This document shows, in pieces, positions 12,241 through 22,655 of a stretch of 64,000 bases of DNA. The translations under genes were made by a program, and so were the position numbers. The stretch comes from Ignelater luminosus (Eukaryota > Arthropoda > Insecta > Coleoptera > Elateridae). The notes beneath the pieces are model-generated. The model ran no database searches. It was not told where the DNA came from and saw only the letters and a program-made list of their open reading frames with translations. Where the stretch lies: positions 58,781 to 122,780 of the forward strand of contig VTPC01090886.1 in the NCBI GenBank assembly GCA_011009095.1. The letters are read 5' to 3'. Every line of letters begins with the position of its first letter. The first letter of the stretch is position 1.

Positions 12241-12289
12241 TTTATCTTGTTGATACACATGTTCCTGACGTATGTTGACATTTGCAGCC

Positions 12290-13425
12290 ATTTTGAATGT
12301 TTAATTTATTTTTGACAGTCGAGAAAGTTAAACATGTTTTAGTGTACTCGGTGATTTTTTACTCTTAAAAAAGACGAATAAAAGAATTTGTATAAAATTT
12401 TGCTTGAAAAATAAAATAAAATGTTGCACCGCATTCGAAATGCTGACTGTGGCTTTTGGTGACTCCACTATGAGTAAAACAAGAGTTTATGAGTGGTACA
12501 AACGTTTTGAAGAGGGTCATGAAAACGTTAAAGATGACGACCGCCCTGGATGCACATCAACAACCAACGATAACGTGGAACAAGTGAAGAAAATGATTCT
12601 TGAAAATCGCCGGATCACAATCAGAGAGGTTGCTGATGATGTCGGCATTTCATTTGGCTCATGCCAAGCAATTTTTTCAGATGTTTTGGACATGAAACGT
12701 GTGTCAGCAAAGTTTGTTACAAAATTGTTGAATTTTGAACAAAAACAACGTCGCGTAGACATCGCCCAGGAGTTGCTAAATGAAGTCAGCAATAATCCAG
12801 AACTACTTAAATGGGTATACGGATATGACGTCGAAACCAAGGCCCAATCGTCCCAATGGAAGCTGTCTTAAGAGCCAAGACCGAAAAAAATTCGACAAGT
12901 TCGATCAAATGTGAAGATCCTTCTCATTGTTTTCTTCGATTTTAATGGCGTTGTGCATCATGAGTTCTTGCTATATGGTTGTACAGTCAATAAGGAATAA
13001 TACCTGGAAGTTATGCGCCGTTTGCGTGAAAGAATCCGACGAAAACGCCCAGAATTGTGGCAAAACCACTCATGGAAATTGCTCATACCTCACTGCTTGT
13101 CCGTAATTTACCGTTATGTTGCGTCAGTCACCGTATTCGTCGGACACGGCCCCCTGTGACTTCTTTTTATTCCCAAGGCTGAAGAGAACCATGAAAGGAC
13201 GACGTTTTGCCACCATTGATGAGATAAAAACAGACTCGCTGAAGGAAGTGAACGCCATACCGAAAAGTGACTTCCAGAAGTGCTTCCAAGATTGGAAAAA
13301 GCGCTGGCACAAGTGTATTATATCTGAGGGAGATTACTTTGAAGGGGACAAAATTGATGTTAATTAATAAATAAAGATTCTTTAAGAAAAACGAAAATTC
13401 CCGTTATTTTTTGATCAAAACTTTA
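12290..13425 (+). mobile_element. Mariner DNA transposon of a second subfamily, internally deleted
   Basis: A mariner transposase body with its 5' leader and a 3' tail is present. The tail after the stop resembles a mariner end, and near 13400-13425 reads CCCGTTATTTTTTGATC. I could not find the matching inverted repeat at the left, so the start is approximate and the left end may be lost or eroded. This protein differs strongly from those at 8.7, 17.3 and 21.1 kb, so the window holds several mariner subfamilies. Confidence 0.8.
12383..13367 (+). pseudogene. Mariner transposase lacking the first two catalytic regions
   Basis: From about 12383 the frame gives ICIKFCLKNKIKCCTAFEML and then FGDSTMSKTRVYEWYKRFEE, the N-terminal helix-turn-helix of a mariner transposase. 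ITIREVADDVGISFGSCQAI is the second helix-turn-helix. The usual segment between NPELL and WVYGYDVETKAQ, which contains the first catalytic Asp (ITGDES), is missing. A later stretch goes from NHSWKL straight to AHTSLLVR, removing the second Asp (HHDN). APCDFFLFPRLKRTMKG keeps the third. Stops lie near 12869 and 12997, and the final segment (13116-13367) is in another frame. The C-terminus FQDWKKRWHKCIISEGDYFE is well preserved. With two catalytic residues deleted the copy is inactive. Confidence 0.88.
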
Positions 13426-13429
13426 TGTT

Positions 13430-16400
13430 AAGGGTATTCAAGTTTTCATGAAAAACAATTTTTATTATAATAAAACTTTGAAGATTTTACCTATCTAATA
13501 TTCCTATAATTTTGTCACTGATGATGGTTGACAACAAAAATCAAACTTTCTTCCCTTTCAGAACATTTTGACTTTGAAGAAAATACTGAAACTCCTTACG
13601 TTGTTCTTAACCATGACGCAACCTCAGAAATTTGATCAATCTGTTCAGTTGCGAGAATTTAATTTATTAAATTACTGATTTTAGCAAAATTCTTTTAAAG
13701 TTATTACATTTATTGCAGACAACGCACAACACGCAATTGGGTCCTCAACCTGATCTTTCAAACCATTAACTCCAGGGGAGTAGTTAGGGCACTGACTGAC
13801 AGTGTCTTATTATAATTATAAATCTCGACAGCAAAGTTATGTAATCGATCAAAGAATGTAATCTCCTCGTTCCCCTTTCTTATAAAATACTAATTAATTT
13901 GTACTATTGTATTATGTACTAAATCATATTAATGTAAAATAATTTAAAGAACGAATGTTTTGCCATTTGTGACGAAAAGTGATGTGATTGCTGCAAAATT
14001 AATTTGCGAATTCTAACACCCATTTTAAAGTAAACGTGATCCAACAACAATAATTATGTGCCAAATTCCAGTGCTTTATATCAAGCAAATTAATAAAAAA
14101 ATTAGAAAATCCTTTATACTGAATAGATGTAACATCCGTGACGACAAATTTTTTAAGCGTCAAATCTACCCAATAAAAAATTAGCATTTAAGCTTAATAA
14201 AGCTTCAACGTACTGCTAAAAACTATAATTATCCAATAAAATAGCAATTTAAATTATTTACTTTAATCATAATCATTTGGATATTTACGACCATTATCCG
14301 CATAGTTTATAATCATTCCTCTTTAAGAATTTGAATTTAATTAAAGAGACTTACAAGAATTGTAGTCGGTATATAAATTAAATCACAGGTAGTTCAGGCA
14401 AAATAACCTGTCCAATTGTTATTTTTTATCTTCACATGTCCGGCACGCACGCTTTGGGATGGTTATCTATAAGGCATAGTAATGGAAGGAAGTGCTTAAT
14501 CATTATTCTGTTCTTTAAAGAAAATTCCAATTTAATAATTTAAAAAATAAACACGTTCTAATTTAAAAAAGTTCTACTAACCCATACCTATTTTTTATTT
14601 GGCCACAGTAGGTATAGGTTAGTTTGTCTACGCTTCTCATTTTCAATTTCATTTGTTTTTAGTTAGCAATTAAAAATTGTCTTTCTATAAAGAAATAATA
14701 GGATAATATAAATTCTTGGAATTTGATTGTTGTTTATAAATAGATTTAGATCATAAAGAAAGATAAAAGATATTCTAACCAGAAATATTATACCTACATC
14801 AGTATAAGGCATTATGACAACCGTAAAAGTAAACTTAACGATCTACAATAAATGAAAAGAAGTGACAAAGCCTCCGAAAACCCTCATTTATTGCTTGGTT
14901 CACCAATAGTTAATTCAATAAAGTATGATATTGAACTGTAGAGGTCTATCAGATATTGTACGTACATGGTCTGAGTTACAGTACTGTATGTTTAGTGTCC
15001 TCTAAAAGGCAGTCGGTAACTTAAAAGATGTTAATTATGCAGTACTGGTTCTTTGTTTATCAGCGGGAGTTCAGAAAAGGTGTTTATGTTCCAGCACCGT
15101 TTAACCAAGCTATTTGTAAAGTGACTCAAAAACAATGACGAATAGAGTTATTAAATGTAACACGATGAAGACTGACTTGTCACTGTTTAGTTATGAAGAG
15201 TTATGGAGAACGAGGACACACAAAAGTGTCTATTAGGACCATTATCAAAACTTTCATGTTAACTCTCATAGGAAAAGCAGTTATATCATCTTGCTAGAAA
15301 ACTCTCATAGTATTGCGCCTTTATCAATATCAATTGAATCACAATTCTTTTATCTAACGTCTTAACATTTATGCTATGTCCAGAATTTTACTGAATTACT
15401 GAAAACAATATTTTGATGTGTACAACAATAAATTTCGCAGTTTACTGTGTGATTGCAGGAATTACCACTTCACAATCGCAAGCAGGTTTCAAAACGATAA
15501 ATGATTTTTTGCTCTGTAACACTGCTTTAACGTGAATTAATGCATCTTATTAGAAGGACTGATCTTGAATGTTTGAGGAGTAGAATTTCCTCAGTAATGT
15601 AACTTTGTTTGTGTCATTTGTCATAAATAAGTTAGATATGTTATGCAAAGGAGCTTTATATCGGATCAACTTTGTTATCTATTAATTCAAGGATGTATGA
15701 AATTTATGATTGCATTTTATCATTGCTATAATTGCAGATGAAATTGAAAGTGAATTAGATAAAGATCCACAAAAAGATGCAATATAACTAATTCAAGAAC
15801 CATTACGCCAAAAACGGAAATTGAACATTTCTACTTCTCAATTGCGATGAATATAAGAGCTTTAGTTTAAGTAGCCTTGAATTTGATTATAGAATATTTC
15901 AACAGTTTTTACGTTATCGGATTAATCGTAGGAACCAAAATATCCAGCAGAGAAAAGGTCGAAAACGCTTAGAAAATCCCGAATAAACTACATAGGTCAA
16001 CTGCACAAGCTATCATCAAATGACACATTTGGATGCCGAAATGGTAGCAGATATAGTTATGGAATCAAAAGATGGCAGAACACCTTTATTAACAAATACT
16101 ATCAAAGATCCTTTACTCTTTCTACATGATGTAATAGGCAATGATGACTTTTGTGGTGAGACGTTGTATGGTTGCTTTAGGCAGAGAGGTAAAGTACGAG
16201 TATAACAAATTAAGATGTGTTAAGGACCATCTCGAATATAATCTGGAAAAGTCAAAGCGTCGTAAATAAGTATTTGATTTATTCACTTTTTAATCATTTG
16301 TTGCTATGTTCAACAAATTAAACTTTCAAAAATATAGCCTTGTGTAAATAGTATCAATCTGACAATTGTTTTTTTTTTATTCTTTCGAAAGGAACTTTTT

Positions 16401-16510
16401 GTGTTTTATGATGGAATGGGTTTAAAAATAATAATGCATTTATCATAAATTTAAAATCAAGTCATAAAATACGATTTAAACTCCCCATCCACAAAAATTT
16501 ATAATAGATA
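13430..16510. other. No supported gene
   Basis: Very AT-rich. A short open frame at 16020-16205 (61 codons, including LDAEMVADIVMESKDGRTP) is more protein-like than its surroundings, but I do not recognise it. It could be a scrap of a mobile element. Confidence 0.4.
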
Positions 16511-16515
16511 TTTAT

Positions 16516-16629
16516 GGTACAAGTGAATAAAGAGATGTTTTATTTACGAAAGGGAAAGTTTAGCTCACGAGGCGAAGCCGAGTGAGATAATATTCTCGAG
16601 TGGATGAGATTTCTTTATTCAAGTGTGCC
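16516..16629. repeat. Imperfect palindrome with GC-rich centre
   Basis: GGTACAAGTGAATAAAGAGAT at 16516-16536 (shown here joined only to mark the arm) is an inverted partner of the segment ending AAGTGTGCC at 16629, with about 4 mismatches in 22. The centre (16563-16587) is a smaller stem: CTCAC then GAGGCGAAGCC then GAGTGAG. It lies just beyond the 3' end of the Transib gene and may be the eroded terminal part of that element or a separate MITE. Confidence 0.45.
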
Positions 16630-17315
16630 ATTCAATATTTTTTGTAATTTCTACATAAATAAAAAAAGAGTATTAAATCTTAAGAATTTATTCAAATTGG
16701 AACATTGTAAATTACTTGGTTTTGTTTGTAAACAATAGATTCAGAGCATTCCACAAAAACAACTAGAATTTCATAGCGATATGATTTTATTATGAAATTA
16801 AGTACTATTGTATTCATGTTGTCAAGGAAAGCGTGGATAAAGTAAATTTATAAATATTTTATTCACCCTTAGCATTAAAGTATTGCTTTAGTAACGAGAT
16901 TTCAATAAATAAAGTACAACTTTAATAGTAGATGTTGAAAAAAATATATTTAATTTACAATGTAAAGTATATGGAACGAATAAAACATTAATAAAAAGCT
17001 TGTTAATTTTTTAATCAAAATCAGTTTCGTGTTCCTCGAGTGGTTTAGGCATGGTTTCGCTGATCTCAGGCTCTTCAAAAAATTTGAGGATCTCAGGAGG
17101 ATATGTTTTCGTTTTCTTCGGGCTCAACTTTCTCATACAGCTGATGAATGGATCCGAAGATACCAACAAATTATGGAAAATATCCTCCATATTTTGTTGC
17201 CTTGAAAACTTTCTAGCAAGATGTTCTCTGTACTGCTTAATATCTCTATTGCGCGATTCCTGTGCTTCTTCACCCAACTGTCCAATAGGAAGAATTGCGT
17301 AAGATAATATAACTA

Positions 17316-18633
17316 TGTCCAGAAAGTAAGTTCATTTTCTATTTCCCGCCGTTGCAGCGATGCGATCGCAGTTCCGCGTATGCGCGGCAATGACCTTGTA
17401 TCGTTACTAAGCGATTGACGTCATTTTGAGTTAGTTATATGCTGTTATCGTGTCACAGTGCTTGTTTATAATGGCGAAGGTAATTGAAAATTCCGCCGAT
17501 TGCGAGATTAGATCAGTGATTCGGTTTCTCGATGCGAAAAATTTGAAACCAGTGGACATTCATCAACAGCTCTCTGAGGTGTATGGACAGAATATAATGA
17601 GTTATTCTATGGTTGTGAGATGGGTAAAAAAATTCAACAATGGCCGTGTAAACGTGCACAATGAAGAAAGAAGTGGACGTCCATCATTGGTTAATGATGA
17701 ACTTGTTCATGCAGTGAATGAAAAAATTAGAGGAAACCGTAAGTTTACGATTTCTCTTCTTTCTATGGAATTTCCCCTAATTTCACGATCCCTTCTTCAT
17801 GAGATTGTTCATGATAAACTGGGATATCGAAAGCTTTGTGCACGCTTGGTACCGAAAACTCTTACCGAGGATCACAAGAAAAACGCCTAGGTGCTGCTCT
17901 TGAATTTTCGACTCGTTATCAAAATGACGGGAACTATTTCCTTAACAGTATAGTGACTGGGGACGAGATTTGGGTAGTCTATGAGACACATGAGACAAAA
18001 CGGCAATCGATGGAATGGAGGCACACATCGTCACCAGCAAAGACAACATCGAAGCCGAATTTGACAACCCGGAAAATCATGTGCACAGTGTTTTGGGACA
18101 GATGTGGTGTTCTTTAAGTGGACTTTCTACCACGGGGCGAAACAATTACCGCCTATTGCTTACTGTGATACGCTAAGGAAACTGCGTCGTGCAATTCAGA
18201 ATAAGCGCCGTGGAAAACTCACTAGCGGCATTTTGTTGATTCATGACAATGCTCGCCGTCACACTGCAAACCTTACACAGCAACTTTTGACTCAATTTGG
18301 ATGGGAACAATTTGACCACCCACCGTATAGTCCGGACCTTGCTCCCAGTGACTTCTTCCTGTTTTTAAGCCTAAAATCAAACCTCGCTGGCAAGAAATTC
18401 AATGACGACGATGAGATTAAAGTACATGTTGCAACTTAGTTACAGTCACAGGCGTCAACGTTTTATGACGAAGGAATACAAAAATTAGTGCCACGCTACG
18501 ATAAATGCTTACAAAATGGTGGTAGCTATGTTGACTAATAGTTTTAAGTCTACAGATTCTTTTGCAATAAATTATTTTTCCTAATATACATTTGTTTTAT
18601 TTTACCAGTAAAAATGAACTTACTTTCTGGACA
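17316..18633 (+). mobile_element. Mariner DNA transposon, 1318 bp, inserted in the Transib gene
   Basis: The terminal inverted repeats are at least 23 bp and identical, starting TGTCCAGAAAGTAAGTTC at both ends and continuing ATTTT. TA copies flank the element at 17314-17315 and 18634-18635. It is oriented opposite to the Transib gene. If it is removed with one TA, the Transib frame reads IHSAKISLVILSYAILPIGQ without a break. Confidence 0.95.
17470..18535 (+). pseudogene. Mariner transposase, third subfamily, all three Asp codons kept
   Basis: It begins MAKVIENSADCEIRSVIRFL at 17470, then VDIHQQLSEVYGQNIMSYSM and VVRWVKKFNNGRVNV (helix-turn-helix), GRPSLVND, and YRKLCARLVPKTLTEDHKK. The frame then shifts at about 17885 and continues RLGAALEFSTRYQNDG. 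VTGDEIWV holds catalytic Asp 1. After a further shift near 18110, LLIHDNARRHTAN holds Asp 2 and SPDLAPSDFFLF holds Asp 3, so the DD34D triad is complete. A TAG at about 18437 interrupts the C-terminus, which then reads LQSQASTFYDEGIQKLVPRY up to the stop near 18538. Two frameshifts and one stop mean the copy is inactive but only modestly decayed. Confidence 0.9.
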
Positions 18634-20412
18634 TAGTGATATTTTGGCACTGTGGATTAATATTTTGTGAACCGTAGTTGGCATGTTGTACCATGGGTAT
18701 AATTGAACAAATTTCTTGGCAGTATCAAGACAGTACGTTTTGAAGAGATCTATTTTGATAGAATATCCGCTTGAAATTACCATTAGAATATTTCGAAAAC
18801 GTTTAATTATTTCTTCGTCTACCTTTGTAATTTTTGCTGAAGTTTCAGCTTCTTTAAAAAATCGTCGAGCGGTATTGCCGTCGTTGCTGCTACCATATCC
18901 TGGTTTTGGTTTGTCGACCAATAAACCCATTTCGAATCTAAACGCTTCTTGAACAATTTTCTTGCGTTCTGCAACTTTTTGTATTTGTTCGTCTCCACGA
19001 GCTTTCCATTGACCAATCACCAGCTTATATGACAAGTGCAATAAACATTCAAAAAATCGTATCCATGCGTGCAAAGATGATAATCCGAACCGCAACTTTG
19101 ATCTATCTGGAACTTTTCTACTGACAACCAGGTCGATTTTATTAAAATTCTTGGAAGTTAGCCCACACAGGTAGCATCTCTGAGACGAAGTATTGTGAGA
19201 TATTGCATTCCAAACCTTTCCATCAATCATTGTAAATAATTTATGTTGTACCGGAATATTCTTCTTTCTAATTCAACCTCGGTTGCAATTAAGGACTTGA
19301 TTTGGTTTTCAATGTATTCCACTTCCTTTACTATAATATCCGTTGTCTCATGAACAAACTGCATTCGAATTGTCCTGCAAAATCTTGGAGACGATGCACA
19401 AAGGTTCTGCCACAAAACGTTTGTTTGGTTCGATTCTGGATCACCAGACACCAACTGTACAGGAACAAGAGAAGAGAGAAAAATATTCGCATCTGAGAAC
19501 CTCTGCTTATATTCGCTCATTCCAGAGCTTCCCTCACAATCCTATTTTGAAATCAGATGTAAGTTGCTAAGTTGGCCAAGAGTCAAACTGTTAATGACTT
19601 CTTCTAGAGCTTGAAATAAGCGGATAACTGTGTAATCGAGTAAACTTTGCAAGGGTGCTTCTGCCGTACATTCAGTTATAATAAGATTTTCGGGATAACA
19701 AGTTTTCTTGGCTGCTGTGATAGCTTCATAATTGGGATAAATGTTACTGCTCTGTTCTTTGGCTGCATTTTTAATAATATTGTATGGAAATTTTGTCAAT
19801 TTTGCCTCCACAACTAACGACAAAGCTTTATCAGAAGAATATGGCAAAACACCCTGATTTATTTTATTTATTTATTTATAATGACAGAAGCACAATCCAA
19901 GTTACCTTCTTCTCAAAGCTTTATTTGAGCAGCGTAACTTAACTCTTCAGGACTGAATTGTAATCGCAGGTCTTTCGTTTTTCTACTCTTGGACCTTTCG
20001 CTGCTTTGCGAAAAATGACTTAGTGGTCTTCCAGTCGGTTTGCGACTTTCTAACAGCTCGTCTTTACACGGAAATTCAATTCTACTTACTAACCACGATT
20101 GATTTCTATTCTTAAAGGCTTCGATGTTTCTTGATGATGCTCTCCATTTTGTTTTAAATTGTGAAGTAAAATGTGTTAAAGTTTGTTGTGTTTTTCTCGA
20201 CAATTTACTACTTCCAGTGGCTTGTCTTATTTCTGCGTGCAGGTGATCACACTGATCTTTAAAATCATTTGATGGGCAGGTTCCTAAAAATTCAACCAGT
20301 TCATTTCTAGTTAAAGAAATATATCTAGATTGAGAACCTATAAAAATGAAAAGAGAAATACGGAAACGTGTATTTTTCAGTAGGAATAAATTTTATTTGT
20401 AATTAAGAACTA

Positions 20413-20994
20413 TACAGGGTGTATACTTAAGATGCACTCAAACTTTACAGACGTATTCTTTGATCCAAAATAAGAAAAATAATTTCTATAAACATATGCC
20501 CGGAATTTTTTCGATTACGAGACATTTAAAAATACGATTTTATTTTTTCTTTGTAAGTATTGAAACAAATGAATAATTAACAATAAACATCAAATCAACA
20601 ACTGTTCGAAATGTTCACCTCCAGCTGCGATGCACGCTTCAACGCGTCTTGTCATGGATTCTCGCACACGTCCAAAAATTATTAAGCATTTTAGAAAGCT
20701 AAATCCAGCAAAACAAGAGATTGGGAATATACAGTACCGGACAAAAAAAAGTTTTAAAACGGAATTAAACAGTGAATTGTCTAATTTTGCTATCGAAGCA
20801 ATATTCTATTAAGGGTATAATATAAGTAAATTGTCAATAAATCATTACAATGAAATTGTATTTTTAAATGTTAAATTGCTTATATCTCGTAGTCGAAGAG
20901 GTTGCGGACATATGTTTATAGGAATTATTTGTCTTATTGTGGATCAAAGAATACGTCTGTAAAGTTTGAGTACATCTTAAGTATACACCCTGTA
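20413..20994 (-). mobile_element. 582 bp non-autonomous Tc1/IS630-type element with ~110 bp inverted repeats
   Basis: The ends start TACAGGGTGTATACTTAAG on both sides, flanked by TA at 20411-20412 and 20995-20996. The inverted match continues for about 110 bp with roughly one mismatch in ten; shared inner blocks include TTTACAGACGTATTCTTTG and TATAAACATATG. Near the left end the minus strand reads VRESMTRRVEACIAAGGEHF then EQLL and a stop (about 20665-20592). This is the C-terminus typical of an insect IS630/Tc1-like transposase (compare FHRR..CI...GGHFEQLL). The rest of the gene is deleted, leaving both ends and a coding scrap. The middle also contains an unrelated-looking piece, CAGTACCGGACAAAAAAAAG. 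Confidence 0.88.
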
Positions 20995-21090
20995 TAGTGG
21001 TACTTACGGGAAAATCGCAAATTATCACAGCTAATTTTTCAAACAACTAATGAAATATACTTTAAAGCTTTGATTAATTAAAAAATCGCA

Positions 21091-22331
21091 CAAGGGTATA
21101 CTGATAAAGTGATAACTCTTTAGAATGAACCCAAAGAGAGCGTTGATACGAAAATTTTTATTGTTTTTTTTTGAAGTGTCACTTTTCACAAGTGTGTCTA
21201 TCAAGTTTCAATAAATTTCAATTAGTTTTTGCTTTGTAAAATCATTTTAAAAGTGGACTTGCGTGGTGTAATTTAAATATGAATAATTTTGAGATTCGAG
21301 CGGTAATAAAATACACGCATAAAAAATTTTCTTCTGCAAAGGATATTGTGAACACTTTAGGGGAGTTTGCCCCATCATATGCAACAGTAAGTAATTGGGT
21401 AAATAAATTTAAAAGAGGTCCTAACAGCATTGTTGACGAACAGCGCTCTGAACGTCCAAAAACAGCTACCACTGAAGAAATTATCAATAAAGTCTATGAC
21501 ATAGTTTTAATAGGTCGCCGAGTAAAATTGCAGAAAATAGCAAAAGCAGTAAGCATTTCAATAGAACGGGTAACCTACATTTTGAAGGTTCAACTGGGGA
21601 TGAATAAAATGTCGGCAAGATGGGTGCCGCGTTTACTAACTCTCGACCAAAAACGTACACGTTACCAAAGTGTTACGGAATCTTTAAAGCGTTTTAATAA
21701 GAACCTTGCTGACTTTATGCGCAGGGCTTCATCATTTCACCCCGGAAAGTAAACAACAATCAAAGCAGTGGATAGAACGTGGTACTGCACCTCCAAAGAA
21801 GGTAATGGCATCGGTGTTCTGGGTTGCCAAAGTAATTTTACTGATAGATTACTGCAGAAAGGAAGAACTATACACGGAGAATACTATTCTAATCTTCTAG
21901 AGAAACTGGCGGCAGCTATTCACAAGAAAAGACTAGGTTTAGCAAAACAGAAAATCATTTTCCATCAAGATAACGCAACAGCTCATACTGTCGTTGTGAC
22001 TCAAAAACTGGTAAATTTAAAGTTTGATTTGCTTCCACACCCACCCTATTCCTAAGATTTAGCCCCCTTGGATTATCATCTTTTCCCAAAAGTAAAGACT
22101 TACCTTGGTGGGCAAAAATCTTAAAACCAATGAAGAACTGATTAACGCAGTAAATAGTTATTTTGAGGGTCTTGAAGAAAACCATTTCCGGGAAGGCATC
22201 CAAAGACTTCAGCATCGTTGGAGTAAGTGTATTGAAGTGAGGGGAGATTAATGTAGAAAAATAAATATAATTTTGGTTTTATATATATATCATGTTTGTA
22301 TTTGATTCTAAACACTTTTCATTATACCTCG
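21091..22331 (+). mobile_element. Mariner DNA transposon, fourth copy, decayed
   Basis: The right end reads inward CGAGGTATAATGAAAAGTG from 22331, with TA at 22332-22333. The left end reads AAGGGTATACTGATAAAGTG from 21091, preceded by CA where a TA would be expected. The repeats match the usual mariner pattern of a CGAGGG start followed by ACTGAAAAGT, with several mismatches. Length 1241 bp is slightly short because of internal deletions. It looks older than the mariners at 8.7 and 17.3 kb. Confidence 0.82.
21279..22251 (+). pseudogene. Mariner transposase with deletion across catalytic Asp 1
   Basis: The protein starts MNNFEIRAVIKYTHKKFSSA at 21279 with the N-terminal helix-turn-helix, then GEFAPSYATVSNWVNKFKRG, RPKTATTEEIINKVYDIVL, and MSARWVPRLLTLDQKRTR. 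Where other copies have the stretch around VTVDETWIHH, this one goes from DFMRR directly to LHHFTPESKQQSKQW, so the first catalytic Asp is gone. The segment between APPKK and VMASVFW is also short. KIIFHQDNATAHTVVV keeps Asp 2. A stop replaces the Pro in SPDLAP, and LDYHLFP keeps Asp 3. The C-terminus, including FREGIQRLQHRWSKCIEV in another frame, ends at about 22251. Inactive. Confidence 0.88.
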
Positions 22332-22334
22332 TAC

Positions 22335-22655
22335 AATAAATATTTTGGCCAGATTTAGCTTTAGTACGTTACTCCAAAGCAACAACAGACTTCTTGGAAC
22401 AAAATGGTGTTGATTTCGTTGCTAAAGATATGAATTTACAAAAAAGTGCCACAATGTCGACCCATCGAGAGATACTGGGCGCTGGTTAATAATAAACTAA
22501 GAACAACGAAAGAACCTGTAGAAAACATTGATGACTTTACTCTGAAATGAAGCCTCCAAACGGATTAATGTAAGAAACTTAATGCGGGATATTCACATGA
22601 AGTCGAGAAAATTATGGGATAGGGTATAACCGTATAGTTATTTGTTGACACGTAT
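22335..22655 (+). mobile_element. C-terminal scrap of an IS630/Tc1-type transposase
   Basis: From 22345 the frame reads IFWPDLALVRYSKATTDFLE, QNGVDFVAKDMN, and then (shifted) CRPIERYWALV, KNNERT..ENIDDF and LMRDIHMKSRKLW. WPDLA..HYSK followed by a CRPIE.(F/Y)W box is the second half of the catalytic domain in maT/IS630-like transposases. It directly abuts the right TA of the fourth mariner, so the mariner may have landed in it, but I see no matching N-terminal half on the far side. No ends are visible. Confidence 0.65.

Larger units (their letters stand above)
17011..20337 (-). pseudogene. Transib transposase, RAG1-like catalytic core, broken
   Basis: In N to C order: RNELVEFLGTC and CDHLHAEIRQA (20300-20220); FKTKWRASSRNIEAF and GRPLSHFSQSSERSKSRKT (20160-19990), a hallmark of this family. 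LPYSSDKALSLVVEAKLTK follows (about 19850). DCEGSSGMSEYKQRF (19540-19495) aligns with the RAG1 segment holding Asp600, but here Glu replaces that Asp. MIDGKVWN (19230) aligns with Asp708, followed by the zinc pair CYLCG. GLSSLHAWIRFFECLLHLSY and NDGNTARRFF follow, then HKILIH, matching the RAG1 zinc-binding histidines. After the nested mariner come ILPIGQLGEEAQESRNRD and YREHLARKFSRQ, the region of RAG1 Glu962. The tail SSDPFISCMRKLSPKK ends at 17011. Stops lie near 19540 and a short low-complexity insert lies near 19870. The RAG1 correspondences are from family knowledge; the substitution is seen directly. Confidence 0.85.
16990..21050 (-). mobile_element. Transib-family transposon (RAG1 relatives), with two nested elements
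   Basis: The transposase pieces run on the minus strand from about 20340 down to 17011, with the mariner at 17316-18633 removed. A likely 5' intron (donor GTAAGT at 21007, acceptor TAG at 20340-20338) holds a 582 bp element. I could not find the terminal repeats (Transib ends usually start with a CAC heptamer and have 5 bp target duplications), so the outer limits are estimates. The palindrome at 16516-16629 may belong to the left end. This is an old element relative to its insertions. Confidence 0.78.

Noticed and set aside
20730-20760. CAGTACCGGACAAAAAAAAG inside the 582 bp element, like a Tc1 terminal repeat
   Set aside because: No inverted partner or further Tc1-like sequence nearby. Too short to call a separate insertion.
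16335-21100. CCTTGTG (16338-16344) and CACAAGG (21089-21095) as Transib terminal repeats
   Set aside because: They face outward, not inward, and the right one is the mutated start of the fourth mariner. Not Transib ends.
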